Shown one piece after another: positions 11,580 through 23,435 of a stretch of DNA of 64,000 nt. Below the pieces are notes generated by a model. It ran no database searches, was not told the origin of the DNA, and was given only the letters and a program-made list of their open reading frames with translations. Position 1 is the first letter of the stretch. Every line of letters begins with the position of its first letter. Position numbers and translations under genes: made by a program. The DNA is taken from the NCBI GenBank assembly GCA_013350335.1, contig CM023534.1:8027542-8091541 (forward strand). The letters run 5' to 3'. Origin of the DNA: Chimonanthus salicifolius (Eukaryota; Streptophyta; Magnoliopsida; Laurales; Calycanthaceae).

Positions 11580-13634
11580 ATGTCGAATGCAACCAATCTT
11601 GCACCAATTGTGAGCAAGATCTTCTGTTCCTCTTGCCCAACAGTTTTCGTTGTTAGGAATAGGCCCCATGTTGTACATGGGGGTGGTTTTGTTGTCTCAA
11701 ATGGCAGTCAGGAAGTGGTTTTCAGGGTAGATGGGTGTGGAATCCTTGGGACCAGAGGAGAATTGATTCTGCGAGACGGCATCGGAGAACCGCTGCTCTT
11801 CATTCGACGAAAGGTGGTGCCTTCACAGCCTTAGACAAGTGTTATTTTTTTTTTTTTTTAATGTGTTCCAAACTTTTTATTTATGATATATCTGTGGAAT
11901 TGCTGGTTTCAGGGTGGAATTGTTCAAGCACTGAGTGTTTACAAGCAATGGAAAGGATATTCGATTGATTATGAAGGTAGTGAGAAGTTGGTATTTACAA
12001 TGAAGGAGCCAACAACATGTCTTGTAAGGTACAATGCGCCTACAGTTACGGTCGTGACCGAGAAGCACAACAGAGACTGGGATTTTGAGATCATAGGTTC
12101 TTTTGTTGAAAGAGCATGCAGCATTAATGATCGTAGAGGAAATGTTGCAGCTCAGGTACCTCATGTTTCATTATTTAATTTAGATCATTACAAAATTATA
12201 CGGCTAAAAATCATTGATAGATGAGGTTTTTGTTGGGACTGATACGATAGGTGGAGATTTCCAGTCTCATAAAAGTCCTTAGTTTTCCCCTCTCAGTGGG
12301 ACTCGTTCGCAGTCCTAACAATCCCTTCCCTCAAACAAGGCTTTTGAGTGGATAGAATGTCACCAACCGTCCCCACCAACCGTCCCGTTCGACTAGAAAA
12401 ACCCTGAGTCCATATGCTGTTGACTTGGGAATCTGTCTCTAATACCACTATTAGAACTGGACTTCCAGTAAAAAAAACTAGCTTAATAGGTGGAGTTTCT
12501 CAGTTTCATATAAGTCCTTAATTTTTTTCCCCTGAAGTGAAACTCATTCGCAGCCCCAACAACTTCTCATGTTCCAAATGGGCCCGGATCGTCCAGTATA
12601 CAAGCACCGAAGAACTCAAGGTACTGTGCCACCAATTGGGGTAGCCAGCATGTATGAAATCATGAGTATTTTGGATCATTATAAAAGTCTCGAACAACTT
12701 CTACTTGGTTGAATTATGACATGAATTCGTGGGGGCACACTCACTGGATGATCCTGATACGGATGGACCAGGCCTGTGAATTTCAACCTTGGGCCATTTA
12801 TGGGGTGAGATACTTTAAAGATCGGATACACTCCCAAGAACCCAAATGTTAAGCCGGGGCCAGCCCATTTGCACAATGTTTAGTTCACTTGGGTTAAACA
12901 TTTTGCACAAGTTGGGTTTTCACATTCTACTTAAGCTTCTTCATCAGTGATGACCCAAAGTCCGGCTGATTGGTAAGCCCAATACTTCGACATGGGTCCA
13001 TGCCTATTATTTCTAGAGAGCTGACTCACTGTCCTTTTTAGCACAAAAATCAAACACGAGTTGGGCTAATATTTTGCTAGAGGACTTTCGGAACTCTCAG
13101 GATGGGCCTAGGATCAAATATAGGCCCAATCCCAATTTGGGCAAGCTTGCACATGATTCGTTGAAACCGGTTGCTTTGCTATTTATCCAAGTCACCAAAA
13201 TTGCTCCAACTTGAGCCCCCGTACTCAAATTTACAGGGTCTTGACCCAAGTCAATTCAATTGCGAAAACGAGCGGTCTAACCCATTTGGACTGAATGATC
13301 TACACTCCTATTCGAGTCTTTTATCTGTAATTGGGGTTGGACCATTCCCCAATCTATTGTAAATCATCTCCTGAGTTTGATGGTCCTAAAAGCCCATGCC
13401 AGAAGAGTCTGGCCTGTTTACACAAACAGCCTAACTGGTTGCCTTACTTGAGAATTCAAATCCTTGACGTTATCTGTTTTTTTTTTTTGACAGGTGATGA
13501 GAATGGGAGAGGTTGAGTTGATTGCAAGTAAAGAAATCTACAAAGTTGTGGTGCAACCAGGCTTTGACCAAGCTTTTATCTTTGGAGTTATAGCCGTTTT
13601 GGACAACATAAACCACGAATCTACCCGTTGCTAA
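11580..13634 (+). CDS. LURP-one-related (LOR, DUF567) protein, three exons
   Basis: Exons 11580-11813, 11913-12155 and 13494-13634 join in phase 0 into a 205-aa protein, about the usual family length. LOR proteins fold as a closed beta barrel around a central helix, related to Tubby C-terminal domains and phospholipid scramblases; Arabidopsis LURP1 is needed for defence against an oomycete. Exon 1 has HVVHGGGFVVSNGS, VVFRVDGCGILGTRGE and LILRDGIGEPLLFIRRK. Exon 2 has GGIVQALSVYKQWKGYSIDY and DWDFEIIGSF followed by CSINDRRGNVAAQ. Exon 3 has the conserved tail YKVVVQPGFDQAFIFGVIAV and ends ESTRC. The first ATG in frame is at 11580. Of the Arabidopsis LOR proteins it looks closest to LOR6, from memory. 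No break is seen. Confidence 0.9.
12231..12561 (-). mobile_element. TRIM (miniature LTR retrotransposon) in LOR intron 2
   Basis: On the minus strand the order is 5' LTR (12449-12561, starting TGTTGGGGCTGCGAATGAG), a primer-binding site TGGTATTAGAG (12437-12447), about 100 bp of non-coding interior, a polypurine tract GAGGGAAGGGAT (12321-12332), and a 3' LTR (12231-12320, TGTTAGGACTGCGAACGAG...GTCCCAACA). The LTRs share most of their length but are clearly diverged; the 5' copy carries a small insertion. Total length about 330 bp with no coding capacity fits the TRIM class. No clean 5-bp target duplication is visible. Confidence 0.75.
12562..13493 (+). other. Remainder of LOR intron 2
   Basis: The rest of this 1.34-kb intron is less AT-rich than its surroundings and has many GGCCCA/TGGGCC-type words. 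No open frame or defined repeat boundary could be supported. It ends in a good polypyrimidine tract and TGACAG before exon 3. Confidence 0.5.
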
Positions 13635-14360
13635 GCCTAAACATGATTGACAGAGCTCTTCTATTGCAGAACTGATCGAGTTTAAGTTACAGAGACACCC
13701 ACTTTTGGGTTACCACTCACCTCTACGTGTTCTAAATTGTTACTGGAAAATCGTTTCATGAATTTCTTAATGGCTAACTTTCATTTGGTTTATCATAAGA
13801 AATACTAAAACCAGTTACAATTGTATGCTCTTGATTCAATCCATTACAATCATTGAATTCTGTTCAAATTCTCATGTCAAGTAAAGGGGCCATTCTCAGA
13901 CATGACCCTATCCAATCCGACAAACACAAAACCCAAATATGGAATTCAAACATATCTACTTTAATGGATGAGCGCTCTCTCTTCCTCTCTCCATTAAAAT
14001 TATTGAGCCCTAAAATTGTCCATGTATAAACCTTTCAAAAAATGCTAAAAGAACTTCATATGCTGAAATTGTGATTGCAAATGACAAGCCTCTTAATTAA
14101 AAGTAGGTTTTGCAATGAAAACGGATGTTTGCATTAAAAATAGAGTAGCAGCTTCTATAAAAAGTGTGGTGGTTTAAAGCGAGAGGAGGGGTTGGTTTAA
14201 GTGTCAACAAGCTCTTCTTATGAAGAGATATTTTGAGTTTGATTTACACTCAAATTCCTTTGCACCACTCTCTGTGGCATTATTCTTCGTCGACTTACCC
14301 AATGTGTGTGGATTAAGAGATTTATACATGCTCGTGGGATTAATCTCACCTCCATGTAGA
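13635..14360. other. LOR 3' flank and intergenic DNA
   Basis: The 3' UTR of the LURP-one-related gene should start here, but no strong polyadenylation signal was chosen. At about 14165-14345 a SINE-like stretch contains TTTTGAGTTTGATTTACAC, a weak B-box match. Confidence 0.4.
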
Positions 14361-14642
14361 CAGGGCCGGTCAAATACAAGTTGAGGTCTAAAGCAAAAAT
14401 CTAAACGAGGGCTTCTTTGTATTTAACATATTATTATAAGTAGTATTTAATCAAAATTTTAATTATATATAATAAAAAAGAATCTAAAAAAAAAAATTGA
14501 GGCCTTTTTTTTAATACTCCTGAGGCTGAAATTTAGGCCTCCCTAGTAAGGTTTTGCAGTAAGGTTATCAATAATTTTGGGCCTTCCAATATTTGGGGCC
14601 TTAAGCAGCCATTTTTATTGCCTTTAGGTAGAGCTGGCCCTA
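14361..14642. mobile_element. hAT-like MITE with 8-bp target duplication
   Basis: The ends are CAGGGCCGG on the left and CTGGCCCTA on the right, an imperfect terminal inverted repeat of the CAGGGCC type often seen in hAT MITEs. The flanks CATGTAGA (14353-14360) and CATATAGA (14643-14650) form an 8-bp target duplication with one mismatch, as expected for hAT. The 282-bp interior is AT-rich and non-coding. Confidence 0.8.
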
Positions 14643-14650
14643 CATATAGA

Positions 14651-15540
14651 GTGGGGATACGCATGTTACCAAAAAAAAAGTAGGATGGCCAAAGAGTTGA
14701 TTTTTTTATCCAGTATTTTACCAATGAAAGTACACATACGTAACGTCACATCATTTGAAAATAGGACACATGGTGGATGCCCTTTTAGGGCACAAATTAT
14801 ACTTTTTTCACCTTCTAATAAAGTCGTTTACACTATACTCATGAAATTTAGGTTAAGTTGATTTTAAATTTCCCTGTTCAGCTAAACTCGAATTTCATAA
14901 GAATTTTTTTTCTATACATGACTCAATCCTTTGATGTTTCAAATCCGATAATGTGAATCAGATTAAAACCCGACTCAAACGTAGATGACTGGTTGAGTTG
15001 AAGACCACATTATTGAGATGAGCTCAAGTCAACATGCTTTTCTTGGTGCTGCACTAGATTTTACAAATCCAAGTTGGTCTTATCCAACAACATTGTGCAA
15101 TGAGGTTTTAGGTTTGAAAATATATGATTATGATGAATTACATTGGAATCTTGATCATTAATAAAATTTTGAAAACTAAAGGCGTTATATCTCAAGACAA
15201 AATGTTGGATTCACACACCATAACAGAAAGAATGGAGTAAGTGAGAGGCATAAAAGGACCAGCTTCAACATAATTAGGAGTATCATCAGTATTAATTATT
15301 AAATATTTGTCGAATCATTGTCAGGTATATGATCAGTATTAATTATTAAATACACACCCACACTTGAAATTGTGGTCAAGCTCTGTTCTAGTTCCAGTCT
15401 TGTAGATGGGTAGGAAGTCCAATTTAATACATTTGTATCCTTGGAATTGTCAGGCTAAAGCCAGGATTTATGATTTACATGAAAGAAAGTTAGAACAGAC
15501 AACTATTACTTGTCATTTTTGTTCGATATCAAGAACCGTA
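14651..15540. other. Intergenic DNA, nothing recognised
   Basis: No gene and no bounded repeat could be seen in this stretch. Confidence 0.5.
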
Positions 15541-15695
15541 CTCCCTCTATCTTAAATTAGTTATCTTATTTATACTAGAATAGTATAAAGTGTGTTGAAA
15601 ATAGATAAGATCATGTAATTAGTTAGCCTTCTATAGAGAGTTCCTTAAAAAATATAAATATTTCAAATGAAACAATTAAAATGGGACGGAGGGAG
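15541..15695. mobile_element. Stowaway MITE
   Basis: It starts CTCCCTCTATCTTAAATTAG and ends AATGGGACGGAGGGAG, an inverted pair close to the Stowaway consensus, with TA target duplications on both sides. At 155 bp it is the best preserved of four related copies in the window. Confidence 0.88.
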
Positions 15696-16570
15696 TATAA
15701 ATTTTATTGTCAAACTCATTTATTTCATTTTTGTGGAGACTTGTAATACTAGATTAATTAAATTTGATGAAAAAAAGTAGAAATTTTCAACTCCGTAATT
15801 ATTTTTTCTTAAATACTTTAACTTTTCTTACATCATTGGAAAAATTAATAAATGCAGATAATATAATAGAACCACACGTCACAGAGGGTATCCCCACCCC
15901 ACTATGGAAGTGAGACTCGTCCAGATTAGTTTGAGTAAAGTCAAATCAAAATCTCTAATCCATTCTTAAAATCTAGACAAACTAAATTATCCGTGTGAGT
16001 TTTCAATTGTGAAGAACCAAATGCTCTCGTCCCCTGAATGGAAGAGGAGGTGTTAGTTTTTCTTTAAATTTTGTTTTTATTTTCTTTTACAATAATTGGT
16101 ATCGAAGGTAACTTTAGATATGAACCTCCATACATTTAATTATTAGAAATTTTCAGAAACGATGAGGCAAACTTTTAATTTTAATCTTTTGAATTCCATG
16201 TAGTTTTACGGGGGTTTGTTTGCTTATATTTATTATAAATGTTGAATTAAAAATAAATAAAAATATTATTTGCACATGTGACTAAATTTGAATTTCATTG
16301 GATGTGTAACAAAATCTTTAGTTTGAATAGTTAAGTCTATTTTCATTGGGATTTGTTTCACGAGACGTAAGTAGAACATTTTACATTTTAATTGTTGAGC
16401 ATTTTATGTAAAAACTCATCACTTTATTAATTATCAACTCAAAACTTAAATCTATTTGTGTCGATAAAATACACTTATGTACCTCTTTTACCAGTAAGAT
16501 GATAATTATAATTTTAAAAAATTGTTGAGTTGAGTTGACTCAAATTCAATCTTTTTTTTCATTTTTTATA

Positions 16571-16711
16571 CTCTCTCTGTCTCATTTTAATTGTCTCATT
16601 TGAAATATTTGTATTTTTTAAAAAACTCTCTATATAAGACTAATACTTCATATGATCTCGTTTATTTTCAACACACTTTATACTACTTTAATATGAATGA
16701 GACAAAGGAAG
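16571..16711. mobile_element. Stowaway MITE, inverted relative to the 15541 copy
   Basis: Ends CTCTCTCTGTCTCATTTT and GAGACAAAGGAAG flanked by TA. The interior matches the reverse complement of the copy at 15541 (ACTCTCTATATAAGACTAAT, TTTTCAACACACTTTATACT). Confidence 0.82.
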
Positions 16712-19606
16712 TATATTATTAGGTCTTGTTATGACTTAACTGAGTTTTATCATTTTCATTCAATATTAATGTAAGATTTGGTCCATTTTAATTCAGACTC
16801 AATCAATATTAAAACTTAATCTCTGATGCAATTCAATATTTTAATAATGATAAAATAAAATAAATAAATTCAATTCATGCATCTCATTACATTTCCACCT
16901 AATCGACGCCTTGCCTAACTTTATGCAAAAAGTATGACGGACCCTACACCTGACATTCCAGCTCACAATTTAGATTGGTGAGTTCAGGTGAATCACATGA
17001 TCCACTGTCCATGAAATGTCTCATATCAAATGGGTCTCTCATTAGAATTGACTGACTCGAATGAAAATGAGTTGGGGTTTTAAAAATAGATTGGATTATC
17101 GATAAATTGGAGGAGGCCAAAATATGAGTAAAGTTGGAAAATAATTATTTAAATTAAATTTAAATAGACTAAAATTTGACTCTTAACCTAACATGTTTGT
17201 CTAAATTGCACCTTTGTGCACTGGAACTTAGAAAAAAATGGGTCAGTTTGAGTTTCTGAAATTATATCATAAGTTCTCAGATTTGACTACTCTCGAGTTT
17301 ATTTTTATATAAAAATATATGAGTGGTTTTATATATTTTTTTGAAGATCAGTCTCATCTTCAATTACAGTAAGAAGATATTCTACGATAATTTAAAAAAT
17401 GTCTTAAATTGAATTAAAATGAATGAATATCATTACATAATACATGCAAATAGGAATGTTGGGCTCATGTAAGTTTCATTTAATAAATTTATTGAAAGGA
17501 TCTTATCTTTTACTATAATTTCTACTAAATACTATTTTGACTGAAATTAAAAAGTTAAAATTCTTGTCTTTTAAATTTTAATATTTTTAAATATTTTAAT
17601 TGACCTGGATCAAAGTTATTTCTATAAATCTTATATCAAAAGATAAAACTTTATAAAACTTTTTTTAACAGAATGATTGTATGAACTCATATGGGCTCCA
17701 CAAATAAGGCCGTAGCATATGTATTTGAGGGGGTCAAAAAAAAAAAAGTTTTTTATGTTGAATGAACAGATTGTTGAAGTCTTTGGTGCGATCGGCTGCT
17801 CCGTTGACCAAAACTTTATGCAATTACCACTTGCTTTCTAATATTTAAGTCGGTCCAGTCAACGTCTTTCTTTTTAATTTCTCTGCTTTCTAGTGAGGTC
17901 TTCTCTTGGTGCCGGGTTTTGTGTTGGCCACTACTCGGCCAATGTGTAGAACGACTAAACCCTTTTTTTTTTTTTTTTCTTTAAGCCTTTCTAGTTTTAT
18001 TTTTAAATGTATTAGACCACTAGTTGATGTATGATTAATTCTTAATAACAGGAAGTTAAAATTAATTTATCTTTATTTTATTAATCTCTAAAAGTATAAT
18101 TATTTAAGAACTTTGAGTCATTTTAAAAGTTTTTTATATCTCACCATTTTACCTACGAATTAATAATTTAAGAGGACAACAGGTGTTGTTGACATATTAG
18201 AACTGTAGTTTGAAACATCCCACTTTGTTTCAGCATATCAAAATTAATATTTTCTCTAAATATAGGTTTTTTTTTTTTTTTTTTCATTTTAGTTAGAGAG
18301 ATGGGAAGGTGTAAATTTATCTAAATACCAAATATCAAGTTCATATAATGTAAGAAAAAAAAAATTAATATTAAGTTCTAATGTTTAAACCTCTAAGGTA
18401 AATACTTTCAAATTAATTTGTATTGTAAGGTTTTATATATTGTGAAATGATTACACGTAAATTGGTGTGTGTTGTATTATGTCATACATTTAACCATGGG
18501 ACTCATCAAATGAGGTGGACATATTTTTATCAAAAATATTTATCATTAAATAAATCAAAACATATTTTTAAACTCTTCAAAATTGATTAATTTAATTATT
18601 TTTCATATTAAACTTTACAACATTTAAAAAACATGACTTAATTGATTCGATCATGTAATTTTTAGTGGGTCACATGCATATTCACATTTTGACGAGTTTC
18701 ATGTCTAAGTATATGTGATAATACGACATCAACGTGTAGGTGATCACCCGATGGAATTAAAAAGTGGGATTGAATTTTGTTATGGATATAAATTTTATTG
18801 TATTCTTTATTTTGATAAGGGCAGCGAGTCATCATGCCTTGTATTATTTTTATTTTAATAATAACAAATTAAATTAAGGTGAAAGAAAGACAGTTATTTT
18901 TTCCTTAGTGCACATACATACACTTTTTTATTTGAAACACAAGGAATATAGATTCATTTCATCATTTAAACTCTGAATCTTGAATTTTTAAAATTTGTAA
19001 TATTAATATTTTATTTTAATTTTTTTTAAAAAAACGAAGATCCGTTAGATTGATACAGACCACTAAGTCAAGACTTGAAATATAATGTGAAGACTGTGAT
19101 TATGAAAGAAAACTGAAGTCAGTCAATCAAACGATTGTTTATTTGTCTTGGATCCGCAGCGAAAGTGCCTCTTGCTTTCACTGCGAGATACACGAAGTCG
19201 ACGAGAAAGATACTCCGGGTCTCCTCCAGCTTCTGAAAGACGAAAATACCCTTAGAATGTGCGGGTGTTGCCATTGGTTCAGTCTAATACCTCCGACCTT
19301 GACAACAATTCAATGTTTTTTTCTTAAAAATGCCTTGTGCCAGCCTATACAAGGGACCATTTTATGAACAATTTAAATTATTTAAATTGTTATCTTTAAT
19401 ATTTAAATTTAATCTTTTTAAATTTTATTTGATTCATATTATTATTAGAATGAAGATTATAAATAAATATATTTATCTAATAATTTTTAATTTAATTTAA
19501 AAATTCAAATGCTAGAGTGATTTGATGGACTTGATTTTGTATAATTTGCTATTTCAATCTAGCTATCTACTTTTTTTTTTATCAAACATTCATTGAAATA
19601 GTAGTA
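16712..19606. other. AT-rich intergenic DNA
   Basis: Long AT-rich stretch with homopolymer runs. The small open frame near 19143-19367 has no recognised similarity and sits in a short GC-richer island upstream of the P450. I do not call a gene. Confidence 0.5.
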
Positions 19607-19816
19607 TTCCCCTGCTCTTTATTTTTTATGCGTGTGAATTAATGAAATATCTCTAATATTCTATTGTTTTAAAATACTTGTCCTATTTCATAATTTTTTA
19701 TTTCTTAAAAATAAAGTAAATATAGCTTTGATTTAATATAAAAATAAAGGAATAGGACAAGTAATTTGGAACAATTTCAAAATCTATATAAGACAAATAT
19801 TTTGGGAGAGAGGGAG
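19607..19816. mobile_element. Diverged Stowaway-like MITE
   Basis: The right end is GGGAGAGAGGGAG followed by TA; the left end near TTCCCCTGCTC is degraded. Inside, TACTTGTCCTATTTCATAA is mirrored by GGAATAGGACAAGTAATTT. It belongs to the CTCCCTC..GAGGGAG group but is more diverged, and its left limit is approximate. Confidence 0.55.
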
Positions 19817-19828
19817 TAATACTCATGC

Positions 19829-20071
19829 CAGGGGTGCAAATATCGGCCGATACATATCGCATCGGCCGATATGTATCGGTTTTGAATGAGTGAATATCGG
19901 CCGATATATATCGTTATCAGCCGATATTCACCTTCTCAGTCGATATATCGGCCGATATCAAAATATCAGCCGATATCAGCTGGAGAGAGAAAAATATCGG
20001 CTGATATAACGGCCGATAACGATATATCGGTCGACATATCGTATCGGCCGATAACAGTATTTAAACTCCTG
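19829..20071. mobile_element. hAT-like MITE built of ATCGGCCGAT palindromes
   Basis: It starts CAGGGGTGCAAATATCGGCC and ends with the inverted counterpart GGCCGATAACAGTATTTAAA then CTCCTG. The 8-bp duplication ACTCATGC flanks it exactly (19821-19828 and 20072-20079). Five exact copies of ATCGGCCGAT and several one-base variants fill its 243 bp. End sequence and duplication length suit a non-autonomous hAT element. It sits directly beside the Stowaway copy ending at 19816. Confidence 0.75.
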
Positions 20072-20948
20072 ACTCATGCCACGCATCTTAAATATTATAT
20101 ATTTTTTAAACCAGCAATTTTAATTAAAAAAATCACATACAAATATTTTTACTTTTTGACCAGGACTCATTTTTACATAATATTTTCATTAATAATATAA
20201 TATATATTTAGAAATGATCATTTTCACATATATCTGCATGATATTATCTTGCAAGTATCTTCCAAATGAGGTGATGGAGAATTCATTTTTAAAGACCTTT
20301 TTCTTTAGCATATGACCCATTAAAAATTACCTTAATTAAATCTATCATATCACATTTTTAAGCTCTTTAAAAATTGAATAGTTTAAATTAGTTTTTAACA
20401 TTTAAATTTTACAATTATAAATAAATGATTTAATTAATTTAATTAAAGTACTCTTGGTAGCCTTGTACTTGACCAAAGACATTTTTATAGAATCCATCAC
20501 CACCCTTTTGATGGAAAACATATCTTGATTTGGAAAAAAAAAAACACGACTTTCAAAGACATTATAATCTTAATTGTTTTAGCAGCAAACCAATTAAATC
20601 CCAAGGGTTATTTCAATTAGTTTGGGAGCAAGATCTAGAGATCTTGAGTTTCATTTCTTATAGAAATATGTGTAGAGTAAGGTCCCATCTATTTACTCAG
20701 TGTGTAGACAGACAGAGGGTTTTCACAGACTTTGAAGGACACCTGCGTACTCGACATCTTAAAAAAAAAAAAAAATTGTTAGTCGCGGACATTTTCTTTT
20801 TCTATCCTTTTTCTTTTTTCAGGGGCAATCAAGACAAGTTACAACGATCAAAGTCATGTTATGTCTTCAACAGGATTTCATCTATCTTCACCTATAAGTA
20901 CCACAACCATTCCCACCATTGCCATCACCAAAGTCCCAACACCCAGCA
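20072..20948. other. Region upstream of the P450 gene
   Basis: AT-rich to about 20760, then a pyrimidine-rich stretch leading into the gene. CTATAAGTA near 20892 could be a late TATA box but is only about 57 bp before the ATG, so it more likely lies in the 5' UTR. No other feature is supported. Confidence 0.4.
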
Positions 20949-23435
20949 ATGGAGTCTCCTTCTGCATCATGGACTGTCTCCCTAGCCCTTCTCCTGGCAT
21001 CCATTGCTCTTCTCTTCAAGGCCCTAACCAGCCGGTTCCGGCGCCGGAAGTTCAACCTCCCGCCAGGCCCAAAACCATGGCCCATAGTTGGCAACCTCAA
21101 CCTTATTGGCACCCTACCCCACCGCTCCATCCACAACCTCTCCCTAAGATATGGCCCTCTCATGCACCTCAAATTCGGCTCATTCCCCGTCGTCGTCGCC
21201 TCCTCCGTCGACATGGCAAAGCAAATTCTCAAGACCCAAGACCTTAACTTCGCCTCCCGGCCCAAGACCGCAGCAGGCAAGTACACTACCTACAACTACT
21301 CCGACATCACTTGGTCTCCCTACGGCGCCTATTGGCGCCAAGCACGTAAGATGTGCCTTATGGAGCTATTTAGCTCCAGAAGACTTGATTCTTACGAGTA
21401 TATTCGCATCGAAGAGACGCAGGCTTTGCTGCGCGGTCTCTTCGAAGTGGCCCAACGGAAGAATTCGAATTCTTCCGCTATTGTACTCAAAGACCATCTC
21501 TCAACAGTCAGCCTCAATGTGATAAGCCGCATGGTGTTGGGGAAGAAGTACACGGAGTCGTCGGAGTCGGAGACTCCGATCGTGACGCCAGATGAGTTCA
21601 AAAAGATGCTGGACGAGCTCTTTTTGCTCAGCGGAGTGTTGAATATAGGTGACAGTATTCCTTGGCTGGGGTTCTTGGATTTGCAGGGGTACGTGAAGAG
21701 GATGAAGGATCTGAGCAAGAAGTTCGACCGGTTCCTCGAGCATGTCATCGACGAGCACAATGAGAGGCGGCGAGGGGTGACGGACTATGTTGCCAAGGAC
21801 ATGGTCGACGTGCTGCTGCAATTTGCCGACAACCCGGATCTCGACGTCAAGCTTAGCCGGAGCGGCGTCAAGGCCTTCACCCAGGTATACAATTATAATA
21901 CAAATACACCACTAATTGACGAATAAACACCGCAGCTTGTTGATATTTTCATCTCAAACAAATATACATATAAGATTTAAATAAAAAAAATCAAATGAAT
22001 AAAAATAAAAGTTAAAATAATTAAATATATTATTAATACATTTTTTAGAAGAAGTCTCAGTCATGGACCCTTGGTGTTCTTTTTTTTTTTTGTCAGGATC
22101 TTAAATGAGTGAATGTCGCTCTCAATTTTTATGTGCTAGTGATCTAACAGGTTAATTATTTTGGGCCTTGGAGTTTATACTAACACAGTAACATAAATTG
22201 ATATTTTTCTTATTTTATATTTTTATTGTAATAATTCAAAAATTAATTTAAAATAAAAAAAGAGAAATTCTCATAAGAGGAGATTGACCTCAAGAAACTC
22301 TCCTCATCAAGGGAGGTTTTGAGTTCGATTCATGCAACACTTCTTTGGACCGCTCCCCTTAGTCATTTACATGCACATCGGGGGTTTTCAAATGTATCTT
22401 GATTTAAATAAATACGAGTAGAGCCAGAATTATTTAATAGACAAATACTTTAAAAATGATATTTTCATCATTTTTATGGTTGTTTAACAAAGTAACTCTA
22501 GTAAGTATATGAGAATGATTTAATAAAATAAATAAAAATATTTATATGATACTGGCTTCTTTACACTTAGTGACGATGCAAAGTGGATCTTTAACATTCA
22601 TTTTTTTTATTACAAGTTGACAGTTGACTATTCAGTTTTCCAGTATTTTTTACTCTCCCTCATTTGTAAATAAATTCCATTACCAAATCAAATTTCAGAG
22701 TGCCAAGACTGGTGTGTTTTTTTTTTTTTAAAAAATAATAATTTGATGTCTAAATAACATATTAAAAATAAGTTTTTAATTTTATGCTTATTTATTTGAT
22801 AAAAGGACCTGATAGCTGGTGGCACCGAAAGCTCAGCAGTGACAGTGGAATGGGCAATATCTGAGCTCTTGAAACAGCCCAAGTTGTTCAACAAGGCGAC
22901 AGAAGAGTTGGATAGAGTGATTGGGAAAGATAGATGGGTTGAAGAAAAAGATGTATCGAATTTACCATTTATTGAAGCTATTATGAAGGAAACAATGAGA
23001 ATGCACCCAGTGGCACCGATGCTGGTGCCCCGTCTGGCCCGTGAAGATTGCACAATTGACGGCTATGATATCCCCGCAGGCACTCGAGCACTGGTGAACA
23101 TATGGACCATCGGAAGGGACCCCAAAATTTGGGATTCGCCGGACGAATTTCGGCCGGAGAGGTTCGTTGGGAAGGAAATTGATGTGAAGGGACAGGATTT
23201 CGAGCTGCTGCCTTTTGGATCAGGAAGGAGGATGTGCCCCGGTTATAGCTTGGGCCTGAAGGTCATCCAGTTGACTCTAGCTAACCTATTGCATGGGTTC
23301 AAATGGAAACTTCCCGATAAAATGACGGCGGAGGAGCTCAACATGGAGGAGATCTTCGGCCTCTCGACGCCTCGGAAAATGCCGCTAGAGACCGTAATCG
23401 AATCCCGTCTTCCACCACATGTCTACAATATATGA
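20949..23435 (+). CDS. Cytochrome P450, CYP92-like (CYP71 clan), two exons
   Basis: Exons 20949-21884 and 22806-23435 join in phase 0 to 521 aa, normal for the family. The enzyme should be an ER-anchored, haem-thiolate monooxygenase that receives electrons from P450 reductase. An N-terminal membrane anchor (about residues 8-27) is followed by the proline hinge LPPGPKPWPIVGN, the C-helix WRQARK, I-helix AGGTESS (316-322), ExxR as ETMR (374-377), PERF (429-432) and the haem loop FGSGRRMCPG with the ligand Cys456. The oxygen-binding motif has Glu in place of the more common Asp, as is usual in CYP92 proteins. GKYTTYNYSDITWSPYG and LFSSRRLDSYEYIR also point to CYP92. The ATG at 20949 is preferred over any codon 30 bp upstream because the anchor begins with it. 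The single phase-0 intron is at the A-type P450 position. The substrate cannot be read from the sequence. Confidence 0.93.
21885..22805 (+). other. Intron of the P450 gene
   Basis: This 921-bp AT-rich intron starts GTATAC after CAG and ends TAAAAG before GACCTG. A SINE-like insertion lies at about 22262-22412. Nothing else was recognised. Confidence 0.8.
22262..22412 (+). repeat. SINE-like, tRNA-derived repeat in the P450 intron
   Basis: GGTTTTGAGTTCGATTCATG is a good pol III B-box match. It is followed by CACTTCTTTGGACCGCTCCC and CATGCACATCGGGGG, which resemble other SINE-like blocks in the window. The poly-A end is not sharp. Confidence 0.5.

Noticed and set aside
11384..12164. Minus-strand open frames overlapping the LURP-one-related exons
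   Set aside because: They lack any family signature, whereas the plus strand gives a complete LOR domain with matching splice sites.
19143..19367. Open frame in a GC-richer island upstream of the P450
   Set aside because: No recognisable similarity on either strand and no splice partners; it looks like chance.
19829..20071. Regular ATCGGCCGAT repeats resembling a CRISPR-like or satellite array
   Set aside because: Spacing is irregular, there are no unique equal-length spacers, and the block has transposon ends with a target duplication in a plant nuclear context.
20861..21821. Several long open frames overlapping P450 exon 1 on both strands
   Set aside because: They are shadows of the GC-rich P450 coding sequence in other frames; only the P450 frame has family motifs.
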